Below are positions 10,317-23,039 of a stretch of DNA of 64,000 nt, in pieces. This DNA comes from Kuschelorhynchus macadamiae (lineage: Eukaryota > Arthropoda > Insecta > Coleoptera > Curculionidae). The notes under the pieces are model-generated. The model had not been told where the DNA came from. It saw nothing but the letters and a program-made list of their open reading frames with translations, and did not search any database. The translations under genes were made by a program, and so were the position numbers. Within the stretch, counting starts at the first letter, position 1, and the number at the start of each line of letters is the position of its first letter. The stretch spans positions 62,001-126,000 of the forward strand of contig JAUTXW010000959.1 in the NCBI GenBank assembly GCA_030620095.1. The letters are read 5' to 3'.

Positions 10317-13134
10317 GGTTTCATATTTTTCAGTATTTAATTGAGATCTCGTAATGTATGACCGCCTACACGCTACAGTTGTATTCTACATGGCTGTTTG
10401 GGGCCAGTCACTGTCTTTTTTATTAATAAATTATATTGAGGCGGGACCAGACGTTTAGGATTGTTGCCGCTATATGTTTTACTATTCATGAATGGGTAGC
10501 GTATTCTATGTTTTATTAGTCTAAAATATTTATCTCTTATAGATACAGAGCTAAACGTGAAACATCTGCTTATATTTGGGCCATACCATAAAGATAGATA
10601 TACATTTAAAATAGTATCGTGAGCTTCTTAATTTAATATTTGTCTCGATAAATTATAAATATATTAATTTATTTTATTTTGATGTCAATTTACATTTTTT
10701 AAACTTATATGAATAAAGTACAAAATTAGGAATTTATACCCTTTTCGATTTTTGCTTGTTCGAAATACGACTTCTGCAACTAAACGCCGTTTTAACTGAC
10801 ACTCCCAGACACAGAATAAAGAAGACCGACTAGCTCGTGGCCATACTTTATCAGACAAGCGTTCCCGGTGATGGTCCCGAGCCATCTGTTAAAAGAAGCA
10901 TTTCTGTTTTGTACGCCTCGGGCGATTAAATTCAATGGAATGAAAAATAAACGAGCACACAATTAATCGACAATTTTTATTATTGTGATTATTGGAAGGA
11001 AGTAAATACCTCAAATTAATTGGCCTAAAAAAAGCTTTTTATATCTCTACGTCAATATTTTGGCAGCTTTATTATAAACTAAGACAGGCCACTCGTTTAC
11101 ATAATTATAATTAATTAAGTAAAAGTCGTTTCTCTTTTTATTCCTGGTAAACTTTGTTGTGTAGTTTTTAGGTTCCTACTACATTGTAAAATCTTTAAAA
11201 TTGTTTTAAAAAATGTATATACAAAAACAAGTTGTTAACCTTGAACAGTTGTAAAATCAGAAATATTTATGTTTTTAATTAGTCAAATAAAAGGATCTCA
11301 GTGGCCGGTGCTCTTTAAGGCCGCGCTATCCCCCTGAAAAATGTTAACGTAACACACAGTTTCAATTCCTATAAAGTAACATTAATACAAAATTATGTTA
11401 AAATTTTAACTGAAAATAACAGTTCCTATCTCCAATTATCCGTCCTCGCTGACTTGTGTGCGGGCGCTTCAATTTGGTGGCAACATGGCGAATATTATAG
11501 GCTACGGCGGCACCACGGCGAATGGCATCCGAGTTGATCCGATAATGAGGAACAGTTTTGTTGTATATCCCGATCAACAAGCATATTTTAGTTTGTACTG
11601 TATGGTTCTCTTGAGTTATCAGCACATGGCGGTCGTGTAGAATTTCGGTTTCGGGACTCTGTGATCTGTCTGGTTGGTAATTACTAATACTGTGAATAAT
11701 TTCTAATTGTCTTCTGATCGAGTTAAGTGTAACGAGATTAGGTGACAATACTAATACTGTAAAGTATGTTGTGCAAACACATTTCGTCAGTTTAACATTA
11801 GCAGATAAATTAAAAATTAAACATCTGGATAGCCCCTCGTCAGATTTAAAAACACGCTAATGAACAAAACGCTCAAAACGCGTGTTTTAGGCATCGGTTT
11901 TTAAAAGAGACGAAAAAATAACTGGATATGAGGGTGTAAAATTACAAATGTACTGTATAGTTTCCAGTGTTTGTTATTTTATAAAGCCGATTCTAGAACA
12001 GAACTTATATGGGCATGGAAAAGACCAAATGTTTTATATTAATTGTTGCACAGTGTTTACTAAACTTTGTGAGGTAAATATTTTATCGCAATACAGTTTT
12101 GCATAGTGAGAAAGTATTGTTATATATTTTAGAGTTAATTACATATTACTTCTGTAACATTTATTAAGGACTGCACTAAAATAGTATTTACGCGAAGAAA
12201 CCGTTTTTAAGGCCCTTTTTACAATAATTCATCCGTAAAATATCTTATTTCTAAATGGCGTTAATTCGTAAATATGACAGAACCCAAGTATTTGGAAAGT
12301 AAAAATTCTTAAAAAGTTACAAGACTCAAATATTTTATTCCTTACGTAGTCCGTAATTCAAATCTTTTTATTGGGGTTTAAGGCGATTAAGTAGTGTACT
12401 TTTGCATCTACTGCAGTTAATGAAATTCAAATTTTCTCTTTTATACACATACCGTCAGAATTAATGGAACGGGCAAAATTTACATTCAGTTTAACATCAA
12501 TTTGAATCCTCTTCCGATCATTTTTGTATGAATTGAAGCTTGGTTCTTTACGAATACATCTGACTTATTACCATTTTTAAACAATTAGTCTTTATTTCAT
12601 ATACAGGGGCGGAAATGAAGTAAGGAATTTTCTGTGTTTCTTGAGGATGCCCTGTGGAATGCACATCTAGCACCTAAAAACCAAATTGTAGCCTGATTGT
12701 TTCCAAACATTTTAATTTTTTATTCTCTCTGATATTTCAGTTATTAGAAAAATACAGGGTTTCGAAGAAAAGGAGGATTTTGATCTTAATGTTACCCACG
12801 TCGACACTCGAATTGAATTTGAAAACATATAGTTTTTCACCTTTAATGTCAGTTCTGTAAGAATTTTCACTTTAAGGTAAATATTGCTAACATTTTTACT
12901 AATCAGTTTATAGTGTAAAAAATGCTTAAAAATATAGAGGAATGATTAAAAACTCCCTACCTTTTTTTTATTTATACAGGCTTGGACTGGAACGTATTTA
13001 AGGGACAGAGGATTAAACGAATCAAAATAATAATAAATTAACGAATAACAACGATTCTAAACATCAACAATATATACAAGAAACTGTAGAGTATAAATAT
13101 TTTTATAATTGTTTTAGTAGCCCGTATGATCTTT
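10317..13134. other. Non-coding, with two possible mariner-type termini
   Basis: No gene that I can support. The 116-residue minus ORF at 11398-11748 lies in a locally less A+T-rich stretch but has no recognisable motif. TACAGGG-type starts at 12602 and 12753 look like ends of old MITEs without clear partners. Confidence 0.4.
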
Positions 13135-13725
13135 ACTCGCCCTTATGGTAACAGTCACCCATCTCCCCATGCTTCTGATGATATCATTAATCATCTTTAG
13201 AGGCAGATTATCTCAAATCTCAACCAGAGCAGCTGCTACTTGCATTTTAAACTGCAGGGAAGAAACCTCGATCCATGTCCATGAATATTTTCCCAGACAT
13301 GTTCCATCGGGTTAAGATCTGTGGCACATGCAAGCCAATTCATTGCTCATATTTCGATGAGATTCGAAAGGTCGGAGACACAACGAGTAATGTGAGGGCG
13401 GGTATTGGCATACATTAGCAAATATTTTTTTCCGATATGGGGCGAATTGTACGACATGTTCTTGCATCTCTAGCCGTGACCATTTTCTACCTTGACCTCG
13501 TCCTCGTACATACTCGTCTGTTGGCTTCCAACATTTTACATTGCGATAGGTTGTTGATTTTGATATTCTTAACATGTCATCAACATCATTGTAACTTCTA
13601 CTATTTTTACTCAATGATACAGCCCTCGCCACATTAGTAGGAGTCATATCACCATATGAAAATAATGATTGTTGACTTTCGCTTAACCTGACAATGACAT
13701 AAACTACATTGTATTTGGAAACCAT
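13135..13725 (-). pseudogene. Tc1-like transposase, internally deleted
   Basis: Read on the minus strand from about 13725, a helix-turn-helix region (DDMLRISKSTTYRNVKCWK) is followed by a basic linker with RGRGQGRKWSR, typical between the two DNA-binding subdomains of Tc1 transposases. The catalytic domain then picks up only at its second half: NTRPHITRCVSD, then MNWLACATDLNPMEHVWENI, then AALVEI.DNLPLKMINDIIRSM and a final ASKDHTGY. The region with the first catalytic Asp is gone, and there are two frame shifts and stops. It is a dead relic. No inverted terminal repeats were located with confidence. Confidence 0.8.
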
Positions 13726-13735
13726 TCCAACAATT

Positions 13736-15124
13736 TATCTTTAAACACCTTGAATAGCACCTCAAATAAGAAGCGAATAGGGAGAAATACGCAAAACCAG
13801 AATAGGTTTTTAAGAATGCTTGTTCCACGGTCTATTCTTAAATATTAAGATTGTGACAAATTTACCAAGGGCCGCTATTTTGAAGTGTGTAATTTTATTG
13901 TGCCCTATATTTTAAGGACGAATTAAGGTTGAAAAGAATTTTTAAAAAAGAAAACTTTTTTAATCTAATTTTTTTTCTTTAAAATTGCGCTTATTTACCA
14001 TTTTCTATTTTTCAATGACAAATTATGCCCAAAGGAGTTTTAGTTAGGTATTGACATTTTTCAATTTTTAAATTTTTGTCTTAATTGGTTTAAAAATTAA
14101 AGAGGGACATGGAGCATCTTGACATATACCGGAAAACAAAAAGAAAAAGTCTTTGAGTTCCCGTGGGCCTCTTCAAACCAGACACATAGTCAGAAATTCA
14201 GTTGGGAGGGACTTACAACGCATACACAGCTACATACTCTACTACTATATTTTGTTATAGTAAATGAGGCAACGATAAATTGTTGAATGCAACTGGTATC
14301 CAGTTTTATTGCCGCATAATTTTGCTCAGTGGGAAATTGTTCTATCACTTTCTCGATGCAGGGAAATTTTGAGAAAATTTTCGAATATATTGATATTTCT
14401 CCGACCATCTTGTTTCACACATACGTGATAGATTTGGATCGCAGTTCCTACGAATAGCCGATTCCCTGAAAACTGCTATTTTTATTATTAATATTTTCAT
14501 ATTATTATATAATGGCAGTAGTGTTTCTACTATCTAGTGGTTCACTACAAGATTGAGTTTGTGATTTGGGCAGTGAAAATATAACGCTCGAGAATATATC
14601 TTTTTCAAATTTACTTGTACGCCACTGTATATGCCTGCCATTGTAAATTCTGGTAGAAGATATGCAATATTCTGGTAGAAGATATACAAATTTGTCAATT
14701 ACTTTTGCTAATAATGATGCGTCTGGGTCTTTTAGCTTCACAAAACCTACAAATTCTTCTCGTATTTTTCTTTTGCTTTAATTGAAAAGTGTCAAGCCGA
14801 TTGATAGCTGTTCTTTCCTAGGTTAATCGACGACAATATTTGCATGTTAACTTCATTTTTGTGTAGTGAAAATTTTGCAATTAAAGCTAGACAGGTATGT
14901 TTTTGAAAAAAAGCTCTTGCAAAAGCTGTGTGTTGTAAAAACTACGTCTTCTTCGTAAAAGATATTTTAGTAGTAGTCATAATTTGTTTCAATTTCAGGA
15001 TTCACTGTACAAGCTTGTTCAAATATTGATAGATGAGAATCAAAAGAGGCAGCTATTTTTACGGCGAGTGCTGTTGGTACTGGAGTATTTGATAGTTGTC
15101 CGATGTCAACTTTATATAATGGTC
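13736..15124. other. Non-coding, no gene seen
   Basis: The minus ORFs at 14190-14408 and 14505-14741 have no recognisable features. The second contains a short direct duplication (TTCTGGTAGAAGATAT at about 14649 and 14671). Confidence 0.35.
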
Positions 15125-15470
15125 GCACTCTATTTTCGGCCCTATCGTCGTTGTTTTTGCTTCCACTGTTTTTTCTCTTTTGAGCTGTAGTTCCTAAAAA
15201 TAATAACACAAAATTTCCTTCGTTTATTTAGGCATAATTTTCTTCTTTTATTTAAGCATAAAATAGAGGAATAAAAATAGAGGTGAGGTAGGTTACCAAA
15301 CAGATTATGGTGGCATTCTGTTTTCGGGCCTTTCAACGTTGTTCTTGGTTCCACTGTTACCACCTCGATTTATTTTAGCTCTAATCTCCAAAAGTAATAA
15401 TACAAAATTCACTTCGTTTATTTAGGCATAAAATCGTAGAATAAAAATAAAGTTAGGTTATATTAAACAG
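15125..15470 (-). repeat. Tandem ~175-bp duplication with exon-like content
   Basis: Two adjacent units (about 15125-15300 and 15303-15470) share CTTCGTTTATTTAGGCATAA and a block with GTTCCACTGTT. On the minus strand the units encode related peptides, NSGSKNNDDRAENR and NSGTKNNVERPENR. In unit 1 the peptide follows TTATTATTTTTAG, which looks like a splice acceptor. It may be a duplicated exon of an unrecognised gene or a non-coding duplication. Confidence 0.45.
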
Positions 15471-16510
15471 ATGTATCATATGAATGTTTCATAATCAGTT
15501 TGAATCGTGATCAAAATTAAAGGTTTTTTTGCCAATCGCCAACACAGGCCGGCGAATTTGATAACTGTTCTGTACATAATAATGCATCTAAACAACTATG
15601 TCTTCGGGATTCAAAACAGAGCATTTCTATATTTGTATTTGTATTTATTATTTATCAAAAACCAGAATGGCAATCGTAAAATTATACGAAAGCACCTGAA
15701 TAACACACTGGTAAACTCACTGTCTATTCAGGTCTTTTATACTACACGTGACAAAAGTCTGAAACTATCCTGTTCCTATTCGCTAGTAGGTGCTTCTGGC
15801 TAGAACATTTCAGAATCCAGAACCATTTGGTGTGTGGGGGTCAGAAGTGTATGAAAAGCAGTGGAGGGCGAAGTAGTTCTGAGGTTTCACGACAGATGAC
15901 TCTAGTCTTGTCACAATATTTAATTTGATGACCAATTTACTCTTTATTTTCTGTTTAGATCAGATTATTACATTTTAGTTTTTCTGTCCCTCTGCCCCTC
16001 GCTGGGATGTCCATAATTTTTATTATGTTTTAATTTTCTAATGCTTTTTTTCTACTCCTCGACGTATTATTATTTGGCAGATTTATTATTAAACTTTTTT
16101 GGTATATTAGGCCTACATTTTTTTGTAAACATTAGAAAAAAGTTTAAGACAGAGTTGAAAATTTACATAATAAATTTTAGAATTTGTAAAAGACATACAT
16201 TTTCAACAATTTCTAGCTTTTGAATAATTTTATTAAAGAAAGGAGATAACCATTAAACTGGTAGGGCAGTGGTTGCGTAAAATAATAATGTTTGAGCACT
16301 TAATATTATTCAGCTCAATTTCATTAAAATTTCAAATAAAAAAGATAGCTAACTTGATAATTAGTGTTGCGTAAAAATTATGGTACTTCCTATAGTTTAT
16401 GTGGTACTTACTTTATTATGTTTATTTGCGTATAAGTGAAAAACTATTAGGTACAACTTTGTTTATGCCAAATAATGAACAAAGGTTAATTTTCATACCT
16501 CTTTTCTGTA
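15471..16510. other. Non-coding, no gene seen
   Basis: Low-complexity A+T ORFs only (for example 15507-15803 and 16041-16223). No motif or terminal repeat recognised. Confidence 0.35.
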
Positions 16511-17215
16511 AGGTCTAGTCCGGACGAGACCTAGAGCTTAAAGGAGGCTCCGAATAACGGTCCTAGTTTACCGTGCAACCTTTGGTCTCTAGCAGGTAAT
16601 CTAGTAACAAGTATTTATCTGAACCAACTCTTCCTAACCTTACCGCGGGATATATCACCTTATTCGGTCTTTAGCCTGTGTGAATGACATGGGGCATGAT
16701 ATAGGTATATTTTACACTTGCTTGTGAGGAGTTTTTACCTTTAAAATCGACTGCATAAAGTCTCTAGGCCGAGCTGGATCCCATCCCGTTATATACGGTT
16801 CACCACTTTAGGTATCAAAGACATTACACGCTCAACCACCTAACTCTCTTGTACAGGTAGGTCTGTAGCTTCCTCCTTTGGTGAACAAAAATTATAGGTG
16901 ATATAAAATTTGGCTTTCGCGCATGTAGTTTTGTGCTTTAGTGGAAAATTATCGAAGTCAAGGATCACCGAATACGGCTAGTACTTGTATGGGTGACCGA
17001 CTGGCAAAATCGAACGCGGTCGAGCTTTCAACGCATGCTAAAAAGAAATAGTAGTTGTAGCGAACATTAACGACCACCTACCCTGTCGGTGCTGCCAAGT
17101 TCTCTAAGAAAATAATACCTAGATGAATCGCTCTGTGATATACGATGAAGGTGGTTATTACTTACACCAGCATCACTACAAGGTTGATATGATTCCGGAT
17201 TGGAACAGATTCTGA
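16511..17215 (+). repeat. Less A+T-rich repeat enclosing a 5S rRNA-like segment
   Basis: Base composition rises clearly above the surroundings over about 700 bp and no ORF is present. It starts near a short palindrome, AGGTCTAGTCCGGACGAGACCT. A 5S rRNA-like internal promoter lies inside (16954-17011). The stretch is probably a dispersed pol III-type or LTR-like repeat. Its ends are estimated from composition only. Confidence 0.4.
16954..17011 (+). repeat. 5S rRNA internal control region-like segment
   Basis: GAAGTCAAGG followed by ACGGCTAGTACTTGTATGGG and TGACCGACTGG lines up, with few mismatches and no gap, with the A-box, intermediate element and C-box of eukaryotic 5S rRNA (GAAGTTAAGC..., GTTAGTACTTGGATGGGTGACCGCC). 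The 5' and 3' ends of 5S rRNA are absent, so this is not a 5S gene. 5S-derived promoters are known in SINE3-type elements and some LTR elements. Which applies here is not shown. Confidence 0.65.
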
Positions 17216-18700
17216 ACTGCCTAAAATGCAGCGATCCATTTTGTAAAACAAAACTGTAGATGTTTCAAAATACAATCACAAACGATTTAATTAAGATATG
17301 CCGTATTTTATATATCGTCACAGGCACTATTTACTTTATTTTACTCTCACGGTATACAATAAACGCACATAATTTGGCCGTGTATTTTATCTTAAACCCT
17401 ACTCTGTTTTATGTTTTATGCTGACTAAATTGGATCCCTTATATTTAATGTAAAAGAGCAGAGAGTGTCCATGACAACCTAATAGATCATTGAATCGACC
17501 AATTTAATTTTTCCACTTCTCTCAGACATCAAAGTCCATTCATTACCGCAGGCGTTGTGCATAAGAAAGAAAACGTCGATTTTGACGAATAGCGCAGAGG
17601 TCATCGGGAAAACCTATCCTCTGATGAAAAATTGCCTGCTCGTTGAATGGGAGAATTTTATATGTAGAACTATTACTGAGAATTTAGGGTTTATGGGCAT
17701 AAACCGCCCTTTTTTACCCTCATGGGAAATTGAACGTTTTAAGTATAAGATTGTTCCAATTTATTTTTATATTTGGTCTTTTAGTTTTTGTTGTATACAG
17801 AGCGTTAGGGTTTTAACTACAAATATTTTAACACTTGACCCATTTTGATTAAATAAGTCTTAAAAAACGTAATTATTATAAACATTTAATTATATCATTT
17901 TTAACGAAATTTCTATAGTTTTTTCTAAGTGAAATATCGCACCAATCTAAATTTAGAGAATTAGAAACGGATCTTCTATTTGATTTTACCTTGAAAATTC
18001 CTACTTAGAAACGGCAACCTTGCTGACAAACAAGAGGGCTGAACTCAACGAATATAACAATTTGAAAACGTAGCACCTAGCTTAGTTTTTTGTAAATAAC
18101 TGCATACCGATTGAATACATAGTGTGGATTTTAAAAATGTATACAATTAATGTTTATGTAGACATTTAACTTATTTATGGATAATGTAGGGTATTCGAAT
18201 GACAGATGCGTGTGTTCGTTTTACCTCCAAAGAGTACGGGACACGGGAAGTGTAAACGTTCGTCATAAGAATCGTGAACCTCAGAGAGACAAATATCACC
18301 TGAAAACGAGGAACATAGTTTAGCTCTACTGAAAGAGCACTCTGATGTGATGTTGGATTTTACTAATTATTACGGTTTATTTACAATAACCAGATTGTTT
18401 CTACTTTTTTATATAAGCACCATACTATTTATTAAATAATTAGTGCATACATCCCAAATAAATAATCAAAGTAAATTAATTGAATCTATCTCAAACCCAC
18501 AGGTTTTTAATGTTTAAATAGGTAAAGAGATTAATCTTGTACAACAGAATATCAATGTTGCCATGTTGTCAAGAACTTATTTTAAACCATCTCCAAAATT
18601 AAATATTTTAAATTAAAATATCTCAAAAACTATTTAGAATTTACCGATGGTATACGAGAACTTTTTGTTCGAAATCATCCATACTAGATGTTAATATCAT
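17216..18700. other. Non-coding, no gene seen
   Basis: A+T-rich; ORF 17555-17848 has no recognisable motif. Confidence 0.35.
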
Positions 18701-18706
18701 CTAGTA

Positions 18707-19042
18707 TTGCTTATCACTTTTTTAGTTAATGTAAGGGTCTCTGCTCTATAGGTCATTATTGGTAGGATACAGTGATTAAAAACTTTTCTTTTTAAGCAAG
18801 TAGGTATATCTGATCTGAATACTTGCTTCAGATTTTCAAATGCTTTTTTGAAGCTCATTTGTTTGGTTATCTCGACCTAAACAAATCTCATGGCCAAGAT
18901 ATTTATAAGATGACACCTGTTCGATATTCTCCTCTCCTAAAGGAATTTCCGTGGTAGTGATCAGATTTGTCATAAACTGAAGTGTATTTCGTAGTATTTA
19001 TTTTCAGTCGAATCGTTTTCAATATTTGTTGGAGCCTTTTTA
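18707..19042 (-). pseudogene. RTE-like LINE, 3' fragment, inverted copy
   Basis: The reverse complement encodes, with frame shifts, LKINTT..., then YKYLGHEICLGRDNQTNE in broken frames, then FRSDIPTCLKRKVFNHCI and AETLTLT. This is the region just after the reverse transcriptase in RTE-type endonuclease/reverse transcriptase proteins. It mirrors the plus-strand copy at 19050-19440, so the two form an inverted repeat about 60 bp apart. Confidence 0.7.
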
Positions 19043-19049
19043 GCAGTAT

Positions 19050-19720
19050 ATGTCTTTGTCGATCCTATCCTTGACGAGAACAATATTATATGTCATATTA
19101 ATGCTAAAAAAGCTTCAAAAAACATCGAAAATGGTTGGACTGAAAATAAACATTACTAATACCCGGTTTATGATAAATCTGGTCAATACTAAAAAATATA
19201 TTTTGGAAAAGGAAAATATCAAACAGGTGTCATCTTATAAATATCTTGGTCATGAGATTTGTTTGGGTCGAGATAACCAAACAAATGAGCTTCAAAGAAA
19301 AATACGTTTATCCTGGCCAACATTTGAAAAGCTGCAGCACTTTCCAGATCAGATATCCTTACTTGCTTAAAAAGGGAAGTTTTTAATCAGTGTATCCGAC
19401 TAGTATCAGTCTATGGAGAAGAGACCCTTACATTAATTAAAAAAGTGATAAGCAAAATAAAGTATGCAGTGGGCTATGGAAGGATCAATTCTCATATCCC
19501 TTAAAGATTGGATTTCAAACATAGAAATAAGACAATTCTTAAATGGAGACCGCGACATGAAGCATACATAAATAGAGGGCGTCCTGTTACTAGATAGCCC
19601 GACGATATCAGAATGGAAGTATCAAACTGGATGCGGATGGCACAGAATCCGAACGCGTGGCATAGATTATGAGAGGCCTATGTTCCGCGGTGGACTCACT
19701 CATTTGGGCTATTGATGATG
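19050..19720 (+). pseudogene. RTE-like LINE, 3' fragment
   Basis: An open frame to 19370 contains MVGLKINITNTRFM and YKYLGHEICLGRDNQTNEL, the thumb-side region of RTE-like proteins. It continues with frame shifts through CLKREVFNQCI, a tryptophan-poor KWRPRH block, RGRPVTR.PDDI, NWMRMAQNPNAWHRL and EAYVPRWTHS. This is the usual C-terminus. An A-rich tail follows at about 19725-19745, consistent with a LINE 3' end. It is dead through stops and frame shifts. Confidence 0.75.
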
Positions 19721-19924
19721 TTAATTAAAAAAAAAAGGAAAATCAAAAAGGATTTTTATAATGTTAAAGTATGTTGAAATTAATAAAATTTACAAATTTG
19801 GACATCTATAAAATATAATACAATTTAAAACCAGAACTTATTTAAATCGATGCGAATCTTAAATGTAAACCTATGTTGTCTCAATTTATTTGTTTGTACA
19901 TACTCTCAAGTAGGGTGGTAAACA

Positions 19925-21190
19925 ACTTTGGACATATTGTTTCGCCTTGTCCACTCCGGGTTTTATTCTGAACTTGTTTGTGTTTTCATGAAGTGTAACA
20001 CAAGCTGTCGCAGTTTCATAAATGTTTTTGGTTACTGCGTTTTATCTACGATCAAGTCGAGAAAGTCAGAAAGAGCTTGCAGCATTTTCAGTCAGTGGTA
20101 TCAAACGCCTTTTTATAATCTACGAATATAAGGATGAGTGGTTTATTATATTCCACGCATTTCTTAACCATTCCATATCCACGGCGAAAACCAGCCTGCT
20201 CGCGCGGCTGGTACCTGTCAACACGATAGTTTTTCAAATCGGCAATATCGCTCATTTTATGTATAAAGACAATAACAGCGTTGTGCCACTGGGTAGGGAT
20301 CGTACTTCTTAAAAGACATGCATTAAAACGTTTTTGGATAGTGCATATTAAAGTTGCACCGCCTTCTTTAATCGATTCGTTAAATATCTCGTCGTGGCCT
20401 GGAGATCTCTTGTCTTTTATTTCGGAAGAAGACGCTGTTATTTCATCCAGTGATATGTCTGAAATATCCTCAGATCACACATTTTGATCTTTAAGTATCT
20501 GAATTACGTTGGCAAGCTTGGCATCTTTCTTATATAGTTCTTTTCAAAACTCCTCAAAGATCCTAACAACATCTTTTCTGTTCGATGTAGTTTTCGGTCA
20601 GTGAGCTTACATATATTTCTTTTCCTTTCAGTTAGCTTCCTCCCTAAGACTTTTAAACTTGTTATTTTCTATCCCCTGCGTTATATTCTGTTTGTTGTAT
20701 CTTCTTATATCACTTCTTTTGTTAATTTGTCTTAGTGGAATGTAGTTCATCTGATATCTATCATACATCCCTCTTCGCTGGATCATGAGTGGTTTAGTGT
20801 TTTAACTGAGTTTATCTTCCTTGACATTAACCTTTTCGCCGAACATGGTCAGGTTGCTTACGTTTATTGGTCTTCTTCTATACTTTTTAAATGTTATAGA
20901 TATCTGGTTATTTGTTCTTGATAGGCTTTTTCGTTTTTTAACGATGTCTATTGCTGTGATTCTTTCTTTCCATTTTGCTCTTTCGTTTCTTACATTTATA
21001 TTTTTTTGCCGAAAACCAATCGAAGATCGCTTTCTATTGAAAATATGTTTAATACGGTAATGTTTTTGTTGTCAGTGATTACGAAGTCAATCTTGTTCTT
21101 GGCCGTCAGGACTTGCCAAGTCCATTTACGTTGAGGACCTTTTTTAAAGAAATAATTCAAGCCATAGAGTCCGTGCCGCAGTGCCAGTAG
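19925..21190 (-). pseudogene. RTE-like LINE, endonuclease and RT fragment
   Basis: Read on the minus strand from about 21190, FFKKGPQRKWTWQVLTAKNK and KIDFVITDNKNITVLN are the end of an APE-type endonuclease domain. A linker region follows. Near 20400 comes the start of the reverse transcriptase: EITASSSEIKDKRSPGHDEI, then IPTQWHNAVIVFIHK, YQPREQAGFRRGYGM, LILIFVDYKKAFDTT (RT motif A) and FRIKPGV. The rest of the RT, including the YxDD motif, is missing. With the pieces at 18.7-19.7 kb it probably comes from one or more copies of the same family, rearranged by inversion. Confidence 0.8.
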
Positions 21191-21409
21191 ACATATGTTA
21201 TTATTTTAACGGCAATTTTGAAGAACTTAGATTACCAACATATTCGTTAGAACATAACAATTTTATTAGTTTCTCAAATCATTTCAAATAATTTTGTGAT
21301 TTTTGTCGAACAAAATTATATCGTTTTAAAAATTGCTTATAACGTTCAACCGTACAGTTGACTTAAAATTATGGAGAAAATTTAAAGTGTGAAGAGAATT
21401 ATTAACAAG

Positions 21410-21770
21410 AAAATGGATCTGATCTAATATGATGGAACAAAGTGAAGGCTTGGTTTAAAAAACTACTTTTACATTTAACTTGGTGATGAATCAAGTGTGA
21501 TATACGGATAAACTGGTAATATTTTTGTACGAAACGAATATGCCGTAACAAGATGGCGGCCTAACAAAAATGTTTAAAAAATAAATGTCAGAAGCTACTT
21601 ACGTAATTGAGTTTAAAAACTTTACACAGAAATCATATTTGTGATAGGCATGGATTAGTAAAATGTTGGTTCAAGCCCAATATGGCGAAACACCATAGCT
21701 CTTTAATAAAATGTTTAAAAAATCGATGTAAAAAACTACTTATTTTTTTCACTTCAGTTAAGTTAAACCC
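21410..21770 (+). repeat. Dispersed GGCGGCCTAA-type repeat, copy 3
   Basis: Contains AACAAGATGGCGGCCTAAC at about 21546 and a related unit near 21682, with AAAAAACTACTT between units, as in the copies at 6.3 and 9.2 kb. Confidence 0.5.
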
Positions 21771-22184
21771 TCTTTACTGACATTTTTTCACTACTCACTA
21801 TTTATTTTTATCATAATTTCCACAGGAAATAACAAAGATTAAATAAATGATTTAAGGAGCTCTGCTGCTGGGCGAAAGTCAACAAATTTTATTAGTTCTA
21901 CTGTGAAAACGACCTGAATATTAATTTATTCCTAAGGTATCTCAAAGGTAAATCGAAAAATAAATTTAGGATGAATAAATCGGCAACATTGTGTTTTGAC
22001 GTGTTTATAGTACGTAGTACTCGAAGGCTTCCTACGAAATCCTACGGATACTTTAATATCTAATCGTTGTTTGATTTGCAGAATTTAGGATAATCTCTTT
22101 TATTGATTTTGCTTCAAAGAAGTGGATTGGAAACAGGGATTATTATTTCTATGTACTATTTACGACTGTAAAATAGATTTTTAA

Positions 22185-22980
22185 CCCGTTTCTAGAAAGG
22201 TGTTTAGAAATTTTTGTACTCAGATTAGCAATATGACTTATAGTTTTAAAAGTACTGTGGTGGACTTTTTTAACTGATGGATACATTAAATTAATTGCTT
22301 TTTTATAAGATTTTTTGGCGGTTATTTTATCTACAGTATCTTTGTATCCATTGTTAACTGCTCTTTTTATTCAATTTAGCTCTCTGTTTTAATTTTCATG
22401 TGATAAAAGTTCGTTTAGAGGCCTGTGAATAAAGGAGTTAAAAGCTGCCATTTTTTTTGTGAGTAAGGATGACATGAACTATTATGAATAACAATATATG
22501 TGTGTGACGGCTTATGATAAATAAAGAAATCAGTTTTTTGTTTTTGTGTGCTATAGTTAGATCAAGAAAATGTATATATTTATTTTGTTATATTTCTGCG
22601 GTAAACTTACTTCTTGGATTAATTAATTGTCATTCTGTTCCTTTAAAACAAATAATATCATTAACGTACCTATACCCGTACAGAAAATTCTTATTTAAAG
22701 GATGTTTGTGTATTTTCTTTTTCTAAATTGTTCATAAAGATTTTAGCCAACAACGGCCTTATAGGATTTTCCATTATTTAGACCCTGATCTGACAGAAAA
22801 AATTCACCATTAAATTCGAAATAACAGACTGAAAGAGCATGGAAAATATCCTGTTTTATTACATAATTTACTTTATTTTATACTAGCAAATTTTCTATTT
22901 GTATTAATTCGTTCGGTATAATGCTTGGAAAGAGAATCTGATATCTAAAGATATAAACTCCTCATTTCTTCTTTTTGTTT
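22185..22980 (-). pseudogene. Penelope-like element RT fragment, copy 1
   Basis: The minus strand encodes, in shifting frames, ENPIRPLLAKIFMNNLE (RT motif B region), YGYRYVNDIICF (motif C, YVND in place of YVDD), FLDLT, and FFIYHKPSHTYIVIHNSSCH followed by HPYSQKKW. That order is characteristic of Penelope-like retroelements. A second, diverged copy follows in the same orientation at 23040, so this is a tandem duplication. No GIY-YIG domain was seen next to it. Stops and frame shifts make it inactive. Confidence 0.75.
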
Positions 22981-23039
22981 TGAGTAAGCTTATTATTTTT
23001 TATTATTTTCCCTAATATATTGTTGATCTTAAAATTGAT

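Noticed and set aside
11398..11748. 116-residue minus ORF in a less A+T-rich stretch
   Set aside because: No domain, signal peptide or repeat recognised, and the plus strand is also open there. A first exon cannot be excluded but is not supported.
16954..17011. 5S rRNA gene
   Set aside because: Only the internal control region is present; the 5' third and the 3' end of 5S rRNA are missing.
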